From assembly GCA_031286615.1 (NCBI GenBank), contig JAITUA010000015.1, forward strand, positions 124,001 to 188,000: a stretch of DNA of 64,000 nucleotides. Direction: 5' to 3'. Origin of the DNA: Chryseobacterium sp. GTDB lineage: Bacteria > Bacteroidota > Bacteroidia > Flavobacteriales > Weeksellaceae. This document shows positions 9,235-17,049 of the stretch, one piece after another (the first letter of the stretch is position 1; each line of letters begins with the position of its first letter). A model generated the notes under the pieces. The model was not told the DNA's origin. It did no database searches and saw only the letters and a list, made by a program, of their open reading frames with translations. Both the position numbers and the translations under genes were made by a program.

Positions 9235-9966
9235 TTGACAAAAGATATCACCAAAGTTACTCCCTACAATTCAGAGGCTACAAAAAAGAGCCAGGTAGAG
9301 GATATGTTCGACAATATTGCACCGAAGTATGACCTTCTGAACCATGTTTTATCCATGAAAATTGATGTTTTATGGAGAAATAAACTGGTAAGATGGATGA
9401 AAAATGATAATCCGCAGGAAGTGCTGGATGTGGCTACAGGAACGGGAGATCTGGCAATTACTATTGAAAAAGGAACCGGTTCTAAAGTAGTTGGATTAGA
9501 TTTATCACAACAAATGCTGAATGTTGGCGTTATTAAAATAAAAAAACTTAAATTAGACGGCAAAATTTCCATGCAAAAAGGGGATGCAGAAAATTTACCT
9601 TTCGAGGACAATAGATTTGATGCTGTTTCCGTTGCATTTGGAGTAAGGAATTTTGAGAATCTTACCAAAGGGTTAGCAGAGTTAAGAAGAGTAGTTAAAG
9701 ATAACAAAAGTGTTTATATACTGGAGTTTTCAAAGGTTGAGGGTTTCATGGGGCCATTTTATATGTTTTATTTCAAAAATATATTGCCTGCCATCGGCAG
9801 ATTGGTTTCTAAGGATAATAGGGCGTATACATACCTTCCGGATTCTGTAAATGCTTTTCCTTTCGGGGAGAAGATGAAGCAAATTCTTTTAGATACGGGA
9901 TTTAAGAAAGTAGAATATAAAAAATTAAGTTTAGGTATAGCCACAATTTATAAAGCAACAAAGTAA
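9235..9966 (+). CDS. ubiE: Demethylmenaquinone methyltransferase (UbiE/MenG)
   Basis: A class I SAM methyltransferase of 243 residues that methylates demethylmenaquinone in the last step of menaquinone synthesis. The family's N-terminal block (VEDMFDNIAPKYDLLN) precedes the SAM motif LDVATGTGDLA, with VVGLDLS and GDAENLPF as further SAM-site motifs, and VAFGVRNFENL typical of UbiE. The start is a TTG at 9235: the next ATG is 23 codons in and would remove conserved sequence. It sits three bases after the upstream membrane protein and four before porT, a gene order known in Flavobacteriia. Confidence 0.93.
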   Translation: MTKDITKVTPYNSEATKKSQVEDMFDNIAPKYDLLNHVLSMKIDVLWRNKLVRWMKNDNPQEVLDVATGTGDLAITIEKGTGSKVVGLDLSQQMLNVGVIKIKKLKLDGKISMQKGDAENLPFEDNRFDAVSVAFGVRNFENLTKGLAELRRVVKDNKSVYILEFSKVEGFMGPFYMFYFKNILPAIGRLVSKDNRAYTYLPDSVNAFPFGEKMKQILLDTGFKKVEYKKLSLGIATIYKATK

Positions 9967-9969
9967 CCT

Positions 9970-10752
9970 ATGAATAAATTTCTATTAAAAGCACTGGTTT
10001 TAACCTCAGTAAATGTTGCCGTTTTTGCAAACGCGCAATTCAGAACCCGAAACAGAATGGATAAGTTGGAAGATTTCGACGAGCAGAAATTCAGTTGGGG
10101 GTTTTATTTGAACGGGAACAGACTGGATTACCGCATTGTTTTGCATCCGAAATATGGGATGAATGATAATGAAAACCTTGTTACATCTAAGGAAAGTTAT
10201 AGCTTCGGTGCCGGGCTTATTGCAAAATGGAGACTGAATGATTATCTTGATGTAAGGATAGAACCAGGTTTACAGTTTGCACAAAGACAGTTGACTTTTA
10301 ATACTCAATCCAATGACATTTATGCGGGTGGTTCTTTGACCAATCCTCCTTTTATGCCATTCCCTATGCAGGAAAAGGATAAAGTAAGAGAAATTAAATC
10401 TACGTTAATTGATATTCCTGTAATGTTGGAACTTCACGGACAAAGATGGTACAATTCAAGACCTTACGTTGCAGCAGGGGTGAACTATGTTGTAAACCTT
10501 CAGTCTAATGCAACTTCTACAGATGATAACATGCAGGGGATTTACAGATCAACTACCCATAACTTTGCATGGTCTGCAGAAATGGGAATCCAGTTTTATT
10601 TCAACAAATTTAAACTGACTCCTGCCATCAGAGGAACATTCTTCATGAACAATGAGAAAGTGGCTGATAATGCTACTACACCTCCTTACTGGGCTTCAGC
10701 AATTTCAACATTACAGACAAGAGCCGTAATGTTTGTTCTGAAATTTGAATAA
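9970..10752 (+). CDS. porT: PorT/SprT-type outer-membrane beta-barrel protein (type IX secretion)
   Basis: 260 residues with a signal peptide (MNKFLLKALVLTSVNVAVFANA|Q) and alternating strands of a small beta barrel (SFGAGLIAKWRLNDYLDVRIEPGL; VAAGVNYVVNL), ending in VMFVLKFE. Size, fold and position directly after ubiE match PorT/SprT, which is needed for secretion through the Bacteroidota type IX system. The T9SS-tailed LPMO encoded at 39326-41128 is a candidate client. Identification rests on synteny and fold; a generic outer membrane beta-barrel protein is the alternative. Ends in a strong terminator. Confidence 0.82.
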   Translation: MNKFLLKALVLTSVNVAVFANAQFRTRNRMDKLEDFDEQKFSWGFYLNGNRLDYRIVLHPKYGMNDNENLVTSKESYSFGAGLIAKWRLNDYLDVRIEPGLQFAQRQLTFNTQSNDIYAGGSLTNPPFMPFPMQEKDKVREIKSTLIDIPVMLELHGQRWYNSRPYVAAGVNYVVNLQSNATSTDDNMQGIYRSTTHNFAWSAEMGIQFYFNKFKLTPAIRGTFFMNNEKVADNATTPPYWASAISTLQTRAVMFVLKFE

Positions 10753-10775
10753 AAAATATTTCATTAAAAATACAT

Positions 10776-10803
10776 AGGAGGTGCATTAGTACCTCCTTTT
10801 TTG
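10776..10803 (+). terminator. Terminator of the ubiE-porT operon
   Basis: Perfect 7-bp stem AGGAGGT / ACCTCCT with an 8-base loop, followed by six T residues. Confidence 0.85.
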
Positions 10804-10834
10804 TTGGTATATCAAAATATAGAGCGTTTTATTT

Positions 10835-10863
10835 TTGTTAGTGTTATTATTTTTTTATTTTTG
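10835..10863 (+). promoter_or_regulatory. Promoter of the coiled-coil protein-zapA pair
   Basis: TTG at 10835-10837, 18 bases, TATTTTTG at 10856-10863. It places the transcript start near 10868, upstream of the ATG at 10891 and downstream of the possible TTG start at 10801. Confidence 0.55.
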
Positions 10864-10890
10864 CTTCTAGTTAGAATATACAAACCTGAA

Positions 10891-11193
10891 ATGCTTCAAG
10901 ATTTAGAAAACAATTTTTCAGAATTAGAGAGAAAAATTTCGACTCTGCAAAAGAATTATAAAAATCTTACTGAAAATCTAAGAGAATTAAATATTGAGCA
11001 TGAAGAGTTGAAGAAGAAGTATGATGAGGAAAGAAGAAAGAATCAGGTATTAGCAGAAGAACAAAAAAATATAAAACTTTATTCAGCAATATCAGGAAAT
11101 CCTGAACACAATAGATTAATGAAAAACCATATCAACAGATTGGTGAAAGAAATTGATTTCTGTATTGCTCAGCTTCAAAACAGTGGATTATAA
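10891..11193 (+). CDS. Small coiled-coil protein paired with ZapA
   Basis: 100 residues, almost entirely heptad-patterned coiled coil (LENNFSELERKISTLQKNY and ELNIEHEELKKKYDEERRK), with a helical tail ending FCIAQLQNSGL. The frame is open from a TTG at 10801, but that start lies in the upstream terminator and before the promoter, so the ATG at 10891 is chosen. The stop codon overlaps the zapA start by one base (TAATG), implying translational coupling. By size and position it could act like ZapB, another coiled-coil division factor, but I see no sequence signature that proves this. Confidence 0.72.
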   Translation: MLQDLENNFSELERKISTLQKNYKNLTENLRELNIEHEELKKKYDEERRKNQVLAEEQKNIKLYSAISGNPEHNRLMKNHINRLVKEIDFCIAQLQNSGL

Positions 11194-11480
11194 TGGAGAT
11201 AAGGAGAATAACCGTCAACATTGCAGGAAGAGTGTATCCGCTGAACGTACCGGCAGCAGAGGAAGAAACTTTGCGTAAAGTAGGGAAGCAGATCGAGAAT
11301 ATGATTAAAGATTTTGAACAGAACTTCGATGTAAGAGATAAACAGGATGCTTTAGCTATGTGTGCCCTTAAACTGGGAACCAATGCAGAAGTAGTTTCTC
11401 TTAACTACGAAAAAAATATTAATTCTACCAACGAAAGATTAGTTCAGATTAATCAGTCGTTGAATGAAATCGGGAAATAG
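11193..11480 (+). CDS. zapA: Cell division protein ZapA
   Basis: 95 residues with the ZapA pattern: an N-terminal beta hairpin (RRITVNIAGRVYPLNV), the first helix EETLRKVGKQIENMIKDF, then DKQDALAMCALKLGT and a C-terminal coiled coil. ZapA binds FtsZ and bundles protofilaments at the division ring. Start overlaps the preceding stop by one base. Immediately downstream lies the 6S RNA, as in proteobacteria, where ssrS also adjoins zapA. Confidence 0.88.
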   Translation: MEIRRITVNIAGRVYPLNVPAAEEETLRKVGKQIENMIKDFEQNFDVRDKQDALAMCALKLGTNAEVVSLNYEKNINSTNERLVQINQSLNEIGK

Positions 11481-11500
11481 ATTTTTTTTCCTGAAAAATT

Positions 11501-11671
11501 ACTGCCTACAATAATTCTAACACATTAAAGGTAAACTCAACGCTAAACAATTACCGAACAAATGTCCATCGAATGGCGTGCCGGATTTCCGGATTACAGA
11601 CAATGGAAATCAGTTCAAATCGTGTTGATTAGGAGTTTACTCTCAATCTCTGGATTATTGTAGGCTTTTTT
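11501..11671 (+). ncRNA. ssrS: 6S RNA
   Basis: The termini form a 14-bp closing stem: GCCTACAATAATTC (11504-11517) with GGATTATTGTAGGC (11652-11665), one G-U pair. Next comes a large open bubble (11518-11530 against 11641-11651), then a second stem GTAAACTC (11531-11538) with GAGTTTAC (11633-11640), and an irregular terminal arm containing the CCGGATTTCCGG hairpin (11581-11592). A T run follows at 11665. This long rod with a central bubble is the promoter-mimic shape of 6S RNA, which binds housekeeping RNA polymerase. Position between zapA and rny agrees. Not confirmed by covariance search. Confidence 0.85.
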
Positions 11672-11708
11672 ATTTGGATATGAAGACAATTAAAACTCAA
11701 TATATATT

Positions 11709-13277
11709 ATGACAACAGCCATTATAGCCGGCGTTATTTGCTTAGTTATTGGGGCAATCATAGGGATGTTTTTCTCTAAAAGCTCATTGAATACTAAGGC
11801 AAAATTTATCATAGATGATGCAACAAAAAATGCCGAAAACCTTATAGAAAAAGCTAACGTACAAGCTGAATCCATAAAGAAAGAAAAAAACCTTCAGGCA
11901 AAAGAAAAATTCCTGGAACTGAAATCTCAGCATGATGCAGACATTCAGTCCCGTGAAAAGAAAATGCAGGAAGTTGAAAAGAGAACGAAAGACAAAGAGC
12001 ATAAGCTGAATGATGAACTTAGCAAGACCGGAAAACTTGAAAAAGATTTAGACAAGCAGATTGCAGACTACGCTAAGAAGAACGAGATCCTTGAAAGAAA
12101 ACAGCAGGAATTAGATACAGCTACGGCTAAGAAAGTAGAAATACTTGAAAAAATATCTAATTATACAGCTGATGAAGCTAAAGCAGAATTGGTAGAGACC
12201 ATGAGAGCAGAAGCTAAAACAAGAGCACAGGCACACGTTCAGAGCATCATGGAAGAAGCTCAGATGAATGCGAAAAACGAAGCGAGAAAAATCGTTATCC
12301 AGACTATTCAGAGAATCGGAACTGAGCAGGCTATTGAAAATTCAGTGTCTGTTTTCAACATCGAGTCTGATGAAGTAAAAGGTAGAATTATTGGTAGAGA
12401 AGGTAGAAATATCCGTGCTTTGGAAGCGGTAACAGGTGTTGAAATCATCGTTGATGATACCCCAGAAGCTATCCTTCTTTCATGCTTTGACCCAGTAAGA
12501 AGAGAGATTGCAAGACTATCTCTTCACAGATTGGTTACCGATGGTAGAATTCACCCGGCGAGAATTGAAGAAGTAGTTGAAAAAACCAGAAAACAAATTG
12601 AAGAGGAAATTATTGAAGTAGGAAAGAGAACTATCATTGATTTAGGAATCCACGGATTACACCCTGAATTGATTAAAATCGTAGGTAGAATGAAATACCG
12701 TTCTTCTTACGGACAAAACTTACTACAGCACTCAAGAGAAGTAGCAAACATTGCTGCAACTATGGCTGCTGAATTAGGACTAAACGTAAAATTAGCCAAA
12801 AGAGCAGGTCTTTTACACGATATCGGTAAAGTTCCTGAGCAGGAATCAGAATTACCACACGCTTTGTTAGGTATGCAGTGGGCTGAGAAGTATGGTGAAA
12901 ACTCTGAAGTAGTAAATGCTATTGGAGCTCACCACGACGAGATTGAAATGAAGTCATTATTATCTCCGATCATCCAGGTAGCCGATGCAATCTCAGGAGC
13001 AAGACCGGGAGCAAGAAGACAGGTGTTGGAATCTTACATCCAGAGATTGAAAGATCTTGAATCTGCAGCATTAAGCTTCGACGGAGTATCCAGTGCTTAT
13101 GCAATTCAGGCTGGTAGAGAACTGAGAGTAATGGTAGAGAGCGGAAAAGTGAATGATGAAGTAGCTTCTCAACTTTCTTACGATATCTCTGAAAAAATTC
13201 AGAATGAACTGACTTATCCGGGACAGGTAAAAGTAACAGTAATCAGAGAGACGAGAGCTGTGAATATTGCCAGATAA
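11709..13277 (+). CDS. rny: Ribonuclease Y
   Basis: 522 residues, the normal length. An N-terminal membrane helix (residues 2-22) anchors the protein; a long charged coiled coil runs to about residue 190; a KH domain carries [10 protein letters not shown] at 225-234; the HD domain has H370-D371 in [10 protein letters not shown] plus HHDE downstream. It is a membrane-bound endoribonuclease that initiates mRNA decay. It follows 6S RNA, and ends in a strong terminator. Confidence 0.96.
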   Translation: MTTAIIAGVICLVIGAIIGMFFSKSSLNTKAKFIIDDATKNAENLIEKANVQAESIKKEKNLQAKEKFLELKSQHDADIQSREKKMQEVEKRTKDKEHKLNDELSKTGKLEKDLDKQIADYAKKNEILERKQQELDTATAKKVEILEKISNYTADEAKAELVETMRAEAKTRAQAHVQSIMEEAQMNAKNEARKIVIQTIQRIGTEQAIENSVSVFNIESDEVKGRIIGREGRNIRALEAVTGVEIIVDDTPEAILLSCFDPVRREIARLSLHRLVTDGRIHPARIEEVVEKTRKQIEEEIIEVGKRTIIDLGIHGLHPELIKIVGRMKYRSSYGQNLLQHSREVANIAATMAAELGLNVKLAKRAGLLHDIGKVPEQESELPHALLGMQWAEKYGENSEVVNAIGAHHDEIEMKSLLSPIIQVADAISGARPGARRQVLESYIQRLKDLESAALSFDGVSSAYAIQAGRELRVMVESGKVNDEVASQLSYDISEKIQNELTYPGQVKVTVIRETRAVNIAR

Positions 13278-13300
13278 TAATCAGAAAAAGATATTTAATA

Positions 13301-13332
13301 AAAACCTTTCAAGAAATTGAAAGGTTTTTTAT
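13301..13332 (+). terminator. Terminator of rny
   Basis: 12-bp perfect stem AAAACCTTTCAA / TTGAAAGGTTTT, loop GAAA, then a T run. Confidence 0.9.
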
Positions 13333-13350
13333 TTTTATCAAAACTTAAAA

Positions 13351-14592
13351 ATGCAAGAACTGTCCATGTCTTCAAAACTGAAGTACATTTTTTCAATTCC
13401 CGTTATTATTTCCGCTTTAGGCTATTTTGTAGATATTTATGACCTTCTTTTATTTGGGATCGTTAGAATACCAAGTTTAAAAGCACTGGGACTTAATCCG
13501 GATGCTGACGGAACCTTTATTCTGAACTGTCAGATGGTGGGACTTCTTATCGGAGGCGTTTTCTGGGGGATTTTCGGAGATAAAAAAGGAAGACTTTCCG
13601 TACTCTTCGGATCTATTTTAGTGTATTCCTTAGCTAATATTGCCTGCGGTTTTCTTCCTTACTTTCCAAAAGAACATTTGGTGTACCAATATGCCGGTTT
13701 GAGGTTTATTGCAGGTATTGGCCTTGCCGGCGAGCTTGGAGCGGGAATTACACTGGTTTCTGAAAGCCTGCCGAAGAGTCTTAGAGCAATCGGAACCTCA
13801 GTGGTGGCTGGTTTTGGATTAATGGGAGCTGTAGTGGCTCAGCTTACCGTAGAGCTGGCCGGAGGATGGAATATCTCTTATATTATTGGCGGGATCATGG
13901 GAATTATGTTATTGGTGCTGAGAATAAGCGTATCCGAATCCGGAATTTATAAGAATATTGAACATAAAAACGTTTCAAAAGGTAATTTTCTATCCTTTTT
14001 TACCAATAAAGACAGACTGACAAGATATTTAAAATGTATTGCTGTAGGATTGCCTACATGGTATTGTATAGGGATTCTTGCTGTTTTAGCCAATCAGTTT
14101 GCCCCTGAATTAGGAATAAAGGAGATTAACCCCGGAAAAGCAATTATGTGGGCTTATGTGGGGATTTCTGTCGGTGATCTGTTGAGTGGTTTTATTTCTC
14201 ATGCTTTAAAATCCCGTAAAATGGCCATTTTTTATATGCTGATCTTTACTCTGATTGGAGTTGCTGTCATGTTGTTCGGCAATACCAATACAGAAACAAA
14301 ATATTATCTGTTTTGTGTGTGGCTTGGCTTCGGAACAGGGTATTGGGCTATGTTTGTAACACTGGCTGCGGAACAGTTTGGTACCAATATCAGAAATACG
14401 GCAACCACAACAGTTCCCAATATGGTAAGAGGGCTTGTACCGGTTATGATATTTGCTTTCGATTCTCTGAAAGGACATTTTCCCGTGGTGGAAAGTGCTG
14501 CGATAGTGGGAGTGGTGGTATTTGGCCTTGCATTTTATTCCTCGCTTACCATTTCTGAAACTCACGACAGAGATCTTGAATTTACAGAATAA
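13351..14592 (+). CDS. MFS transporter, metabolite:H+ symporter-like
   Basis: 413 residues with about twelve hydrophobic helices. The MFS motif between helices 2 and 3 is present (GVFWGIFGDKKGRLSVLFGS), with GYFVDIYDLLLFG in helix 1 and AGIGLAGELGAGITLVSE in helix 4-5, the pattern of the metabolite/sugar:proton symporter group (acidic Asp in helix 1). An inner-membrane importer of an organic acid or sugar is likely; the substrate cannot be told. An ATG at 13366 (MSSKLKYI) is an equally possible start. It stands alone between the rny terminator and the small peptide gene. Confidence 0.85.
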   Translation: MQELSMSSKLKYIFSIPVIISALGYFVDIYDLLLFGIVRIPSLKALGLNPDADGTFILNCQMVGLLIGGVFWGIFGDKKGRLSVLFGSILVYSLANIACGFLPYFPKEHLVYQYAGLRFIAGIGLAGELGAGITLVSESLPKSLRAIGTSVVAGFGLMGAVVAQLTVELAGGWNISYIIGGIMGIMLLVLRISVSESGIYKNIEHKNVSKGNFLSFFTNKDRLTRYLKCIAVGLPTWYCIGILAVLANQFAPELGIKEINPGKAIMWAYVGISVGDLLSGFISHALKSRKMAIFYMLIFTLIGVAVMLFGNTNTETKYYLFCVWLGFGTGYWAMFVTLAAEQFGTNIRNTATTTVPNMVRGLVPVMIFAFDSLKGHFPVVESAAIVGVVVFGLAFYSSLTISETHDRDLEFTE

Positions 14593-14685
14593 TTTAATCT
14601 GTTTAATAAATAAGCCTGTGCTATTCCTTATTTTGAATATAATAATTACTTTAAAATCAATAAATTATTAATTTTATTCTGATTT

Positions 14686-14718
14686 TTGTTGCGTGTAATT
14701 AATATTTGTTTAACTTTG
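14686..14718 (+). promoter_or_regulatory. Promoter of the 59-residue GG-leader peptide
   Basis: TAACTTTG at 14711-14718 with TTG at 14686-14688 (22-base spacer) or 14689-14691 (19-base spacer). The gene therefore has its own promoter and a leader of about 45 bases. Confidence 0.65.
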
Positions 14719-14768
14719 GAATGTAACTAAAACTATATTGTTTAATCAAACTAAACCACACGAACATT

Positions 14769-14948
14769 ATGAAAAACGCTAAAAAACTAAGAAAACAAGA
14801 CCTTAAGAATATTGCAGGAGGAGTAAGCGGAAACCCGGATTTATCTCTTTGCGGATGCAGCTGCTCTGGCTCTGTAACAGGACCTTGGTATTGTGTACAA
14901 TATATTGGATGTCCACAGGTTTATACTTGTGGTGATGCCGCAATCTAA
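14769..14948 (+). CDS. Six-cysteine peptide with double-glycine leader (bacteriocin-like)
   Basis: A 59-residue ORF too short for most gene callers. The first 18 residues form a leader, KKLRKQDLKNIAGG, ending in Gly-Gly like substrates of C39-peptidase ABC exporters. The remaining 41 residues carry six Cys (C28, C30, C32, C42, C48, C54) among Gly, Ser, Pro and aromatic residues. Flavobacteria encode many such 'bacteriocin-like' peptides; whether the core is modified is unknown. No maturase, immunity or transporter gene lies nearby. It has its own promoter and a perfect terminator. A second peptide with the same plan is at 20677. Confidence 0.82.
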   Translation: MKNAKKLRKQDLKNIAGGVSGNPDLSLCGCSCSGSVTGPWYCVQYIGCPQVYTCGDAAI

Positions 14949-14991
14949 AAAAATTATTTCAATACGAAATAAACATTTCCACATTTAATAT

Positions 14992-15023
14992 GCAGAACCC
15001 TTTTGATATCAAAAGGGTTCTGC
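14992..15023. terminator. Perfect palindromic bidirectional terminator
   Basis: A 32-base perfect palindrome with arms GCAGAACCCTTTTGAT and ATCAAAAGGGTTCTGC, between the GG-leader peptide (+) and yeiH (-). Confidence 0.8.
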
Positions 15024-15028
15024 TCATT

Positions 15029-15964
15029 TTAATGGATAATATACAGAAGGCTGCCGACACTTATGGTAATCCACAGAAGTACTGCGGTGAGTAAAGGTTT
15101 AAATCCTATTGATTTCAGGGTTTGGAGAGAAAGGGTAGAACCAATGAAAAACAACGTCAGATTCAGTCCGGATTTTGCTAAAACAGTTATAGAAGTACTG
15201 AAACGGTCAAGAAATGGGAAATATGTATTCAGAAGAATAGCTACAATAAAATAACCGATGAACCAAGGAATTTTTATTTTTGAATCTTTACTTTTAAAAA
15301 TGAACATTGTAATCAATGAAACCGGAATAATCCAAAGAGCACGGGCTAATTTTACAGTCGTTGCTATTTTCAAGGCTTCATCGCCATACTTACTGGCTGC
15401 ACCTACAACAGAACTTGTGTCATGAATTCCCACCGCACACCAAAGCCCAAACTGTTCCTGTGAAAGGTTCAGCAGATGTCCTATGGCGGGATAGACAAAC
15501 AGGGCAATAGAATTGAGGGTAAAAACAATGGCTAAAGCAAGAGAAATCTGTTTTGTGCTCGGTTTTATAATCGGAGATACTGCAGCAATAGCACTTCCTC
15601 CACAAATAGCTGTTCCTGCAGAAATAAGGTAAGACAGAGGTCTTTCCAGTTTAAATATTTTCCCCAGAAAATAACCTAGTACCATTACTGTAAAAATACT
15701 CACAACGGTTAACATCAAGCCTGTTTTTCCTGCATGTAAAGCTTCATCCAGTTTCATCCCGAATCCCAGGCCTACAATTGAAATCTGTAAGAGTAAATGA
15801 ATATAGTGATGAAGATGTTTCTCAAAAGGATTTCCGATAAAAACGGCCAGGCCAAAACCCAAAACAAGGGCAATTGGCGAAGATATAAGAGGGGTAAGAC
15901 ATAGAACCGCCAATGCAATAAAAAATACTTTCCGGGTCATTTCATTTTGGATGAAATCTTTCAT
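15029..15964 (-). CDS. YeiH-family putative sulfate/sulfite exporter
   Basis: 311 residues from the ATG at 15964 (MKDFIQNEMTRK); an ATG at 15991 is in frame but gives a non-conserved extension. It has about ten membrane helices and the UPF0324/YeiH signatures: GLGFGMKLDEAL, SAGTAICGGSAIAAV, GIHDTSSVVGAA and KLARALWI. Proteins of this family are annotated as putative sulfate exporters, and in enterobacteria are tied to the sulfite-responsive LysR protein YeiE. Here a LysR gene lies just upstream on the same strand and the gap contains two palindromes, so control by that regulator is likely. Confidence 0.88.
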   Translation of the reverse strand: MKDFIQNEMTRKVFFIALAVLCLTPLISSPIALVLGFGLAVFIGNPFEKHLHHYIHLLLQISIVGLGFGMKLDEALHAGKTGLMLTVVSIFTVMVLGYFLGKIFKLERPLSYLISAGTAICGGSAIAAVSPIIKPSTKQISLALAIVFTLNSIALFVYPAIGHLLNLSQEQFGLWCAVGIHDTSSVVGAASKYGDEALKIATTVKLARALWIIPVSLITMFIFKSKDSKIKIPWFIGYFIVAILLNTYFPFLDRFSTSITVLAKSGLNLTLFFIGSTLSLQTLKSIGFKPLLTAVLLWITISVGSLLYIIH

Positions 15965-16006
15965 AATGCGAACTTTTAAAATCTGCATCAAAATTCCGAA
16001 AAATAG

Positions 16007-16054
16007 TATAACAGAATAAATCGTATTTTGTTATATCGGATAACTAAAAGTTAT
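16007..16054 (-). promoter_or_regulatory. Two adjacent inverted repeats upstream of yeiH, probable LysR operators
   Basis: Site 1 (16007-16035): TATAACAGAATA, spacer AATCG, TATTTTGTTATA, one mismatch between arms. Site 2 (16040-16054): ATAACT, AAA, AGTTAT, perfect. Both share the half-site ATAAC/GTTAT. They lie in the 105-base gap between the LysR gene end and the yeiH start. Confidence 0.6.
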
Positions 16055-16069
16055 ACCTTTGCTTATTGC

Positions 16070-16945
16070 TTACTCTGCAAACCTCAAAAAAAGCTTAATC
16101 AGTTCAGATTGCTCTCCTTTAGGCAGAATAAAATGAAAGTCTCTTTCAATACTGAAGTTTTTAATGTCAATCACAGTCAGGACATTGTTTTTAAGTTCAT
16201 TCAGGATGGTGCTGATAGAAAGAAATGCCATACATTCTGAGTAGAGAAGATAGTTTTTGATACTTTCACTGCTTCCCAGCTGCATGACGGTATTCAGTTC
16301 ATGGATATTGATTTCTTTTTCTTTAAGCCTGTTTTGTATAAACTCAAGAGTTCCGGAACCCTGTTCTCTGAAGATCAGATCCAGATGATAGAGGTCTTTT
16401 AAATTTAAAGTTTTATGAGCAAGAGGGTGATCTGATTTTGCTGTCAGAACAATTTCATCTGGCTTAAAAGTTTTATATTCAAAATAAGAAGACTGTGATT
16501 CCCCTTCAATAATCCCCAGATCTATTTTTTCTTCTTTTAAAAGTGTTGAGATTGTTTCTGTATTTCCTGTAAGAAGCTCAATCTTAATATCTTTATAATA
16601 AGAATTGAATTTCGCTAAAATTTCAGGCAAAATATACTGTGCAATGGTTGTACTTGCCCCGATAATCAGCTTTCCCTTATGCTGCTGATTGATCTGGCTG
16701 ATCTCAAATTCCATGTCGCGGTAGATATTTCTGATCTTTTCTGCATGTTCGTACAGAATCTTTCCGCTTTGAGTCAGCTGGATAGAAGTTCCTTTACGGT
16801 CAAACAGCTTGGCACCTACCTGAGTTTCAATTTCTTTAATATGTTTAGTAACAGCGGGTTGTGAAATATGAAGCTCTTCTGAAGCCTTAGTGAAACTTAA
16901 TCGGGAAGCTACCGTATGGAAAACTTTTAATCTGTAATCGAACAT
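16070..16945 (-). CDS. LysR-family transcriptional regulator (YeiE/CysL-like)
   Basis: 291 residues. The winged helix-turn-helix is at residues 1-65 (FHTVASRLSFTKASEELHISQPAVTKHI, broken here only by description), followed by the type 2 periplasmic-binding-like effector domain (KLIIGASTTIAQYILPEIL; IDLGIIEG; REQGSGTLEF). The GASTTI start of the effector domain and the REQGSGT loop are typical of the YeiE/CysL branch, whose known ligands are sulfite-like anions. The neighbouring YeiH exporter supports that reading. The regulator and yeiH are on the same strand, about 105 bases apart. A near-consensus -7 element (TAATTTTA) ends four bases before the ATG. Confidence 0.87.
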   Translation of the reverse strand: MFDYRLKVFHTVASRLSFTKASEELHISQPAVTKHIKEIETQVGAKLFDRKGTSIQLTQSGKILYEHAEKIRNIYRDMEFEISQINQQHKGKLIIGASTTIAQYILPEILAKFNSYYKDIKIELLTGNTETISTLLKEEKIDLGIIEGESQSSYFEYKTFKPDEIVLTAKSDHPLAHKTLNLKDLYHLDLIFREQGSGTLEFIQNRLKEKEINIHELNTVMQLGSSESIKNYLLYSECMAFLSISTILNELKNNVLTVIDIKNFSIERDFHFILPKGEQSELIKLFLRFAE

Positions 16946-16984
16946 GGCGTAAAATTACGAATTATTGTTGGAAATGCTGAGAGT

Positions 16985-17045
16985 TGCTGGATTCGGAGTT
17001 TAAAGTAACTGGAAATAAAAACAACTAGAAACTAGCAACAAAAAG
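16985..17045. repeat. Degenerate AACTAG/AGCAAC intergenic repeat
   Basis: Units such as AACAACTAG, AAACTAGCAAC and AAAAAGCAAC follow each other imperfectly. The same vocabulary recurs at 19500-19580, 34970-35115 and 52340-52430. Confidence 0.5.
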
Positions 17046-17049
17046 CAAC

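Noticed and set aside
10801-10890. N-terminal membrane segment for the coiled-coil protein before zapA
   Set aside because: The TTG start lies in the T run of the porT terminator, and a promoter at 10835-10863 falls inside the segment.
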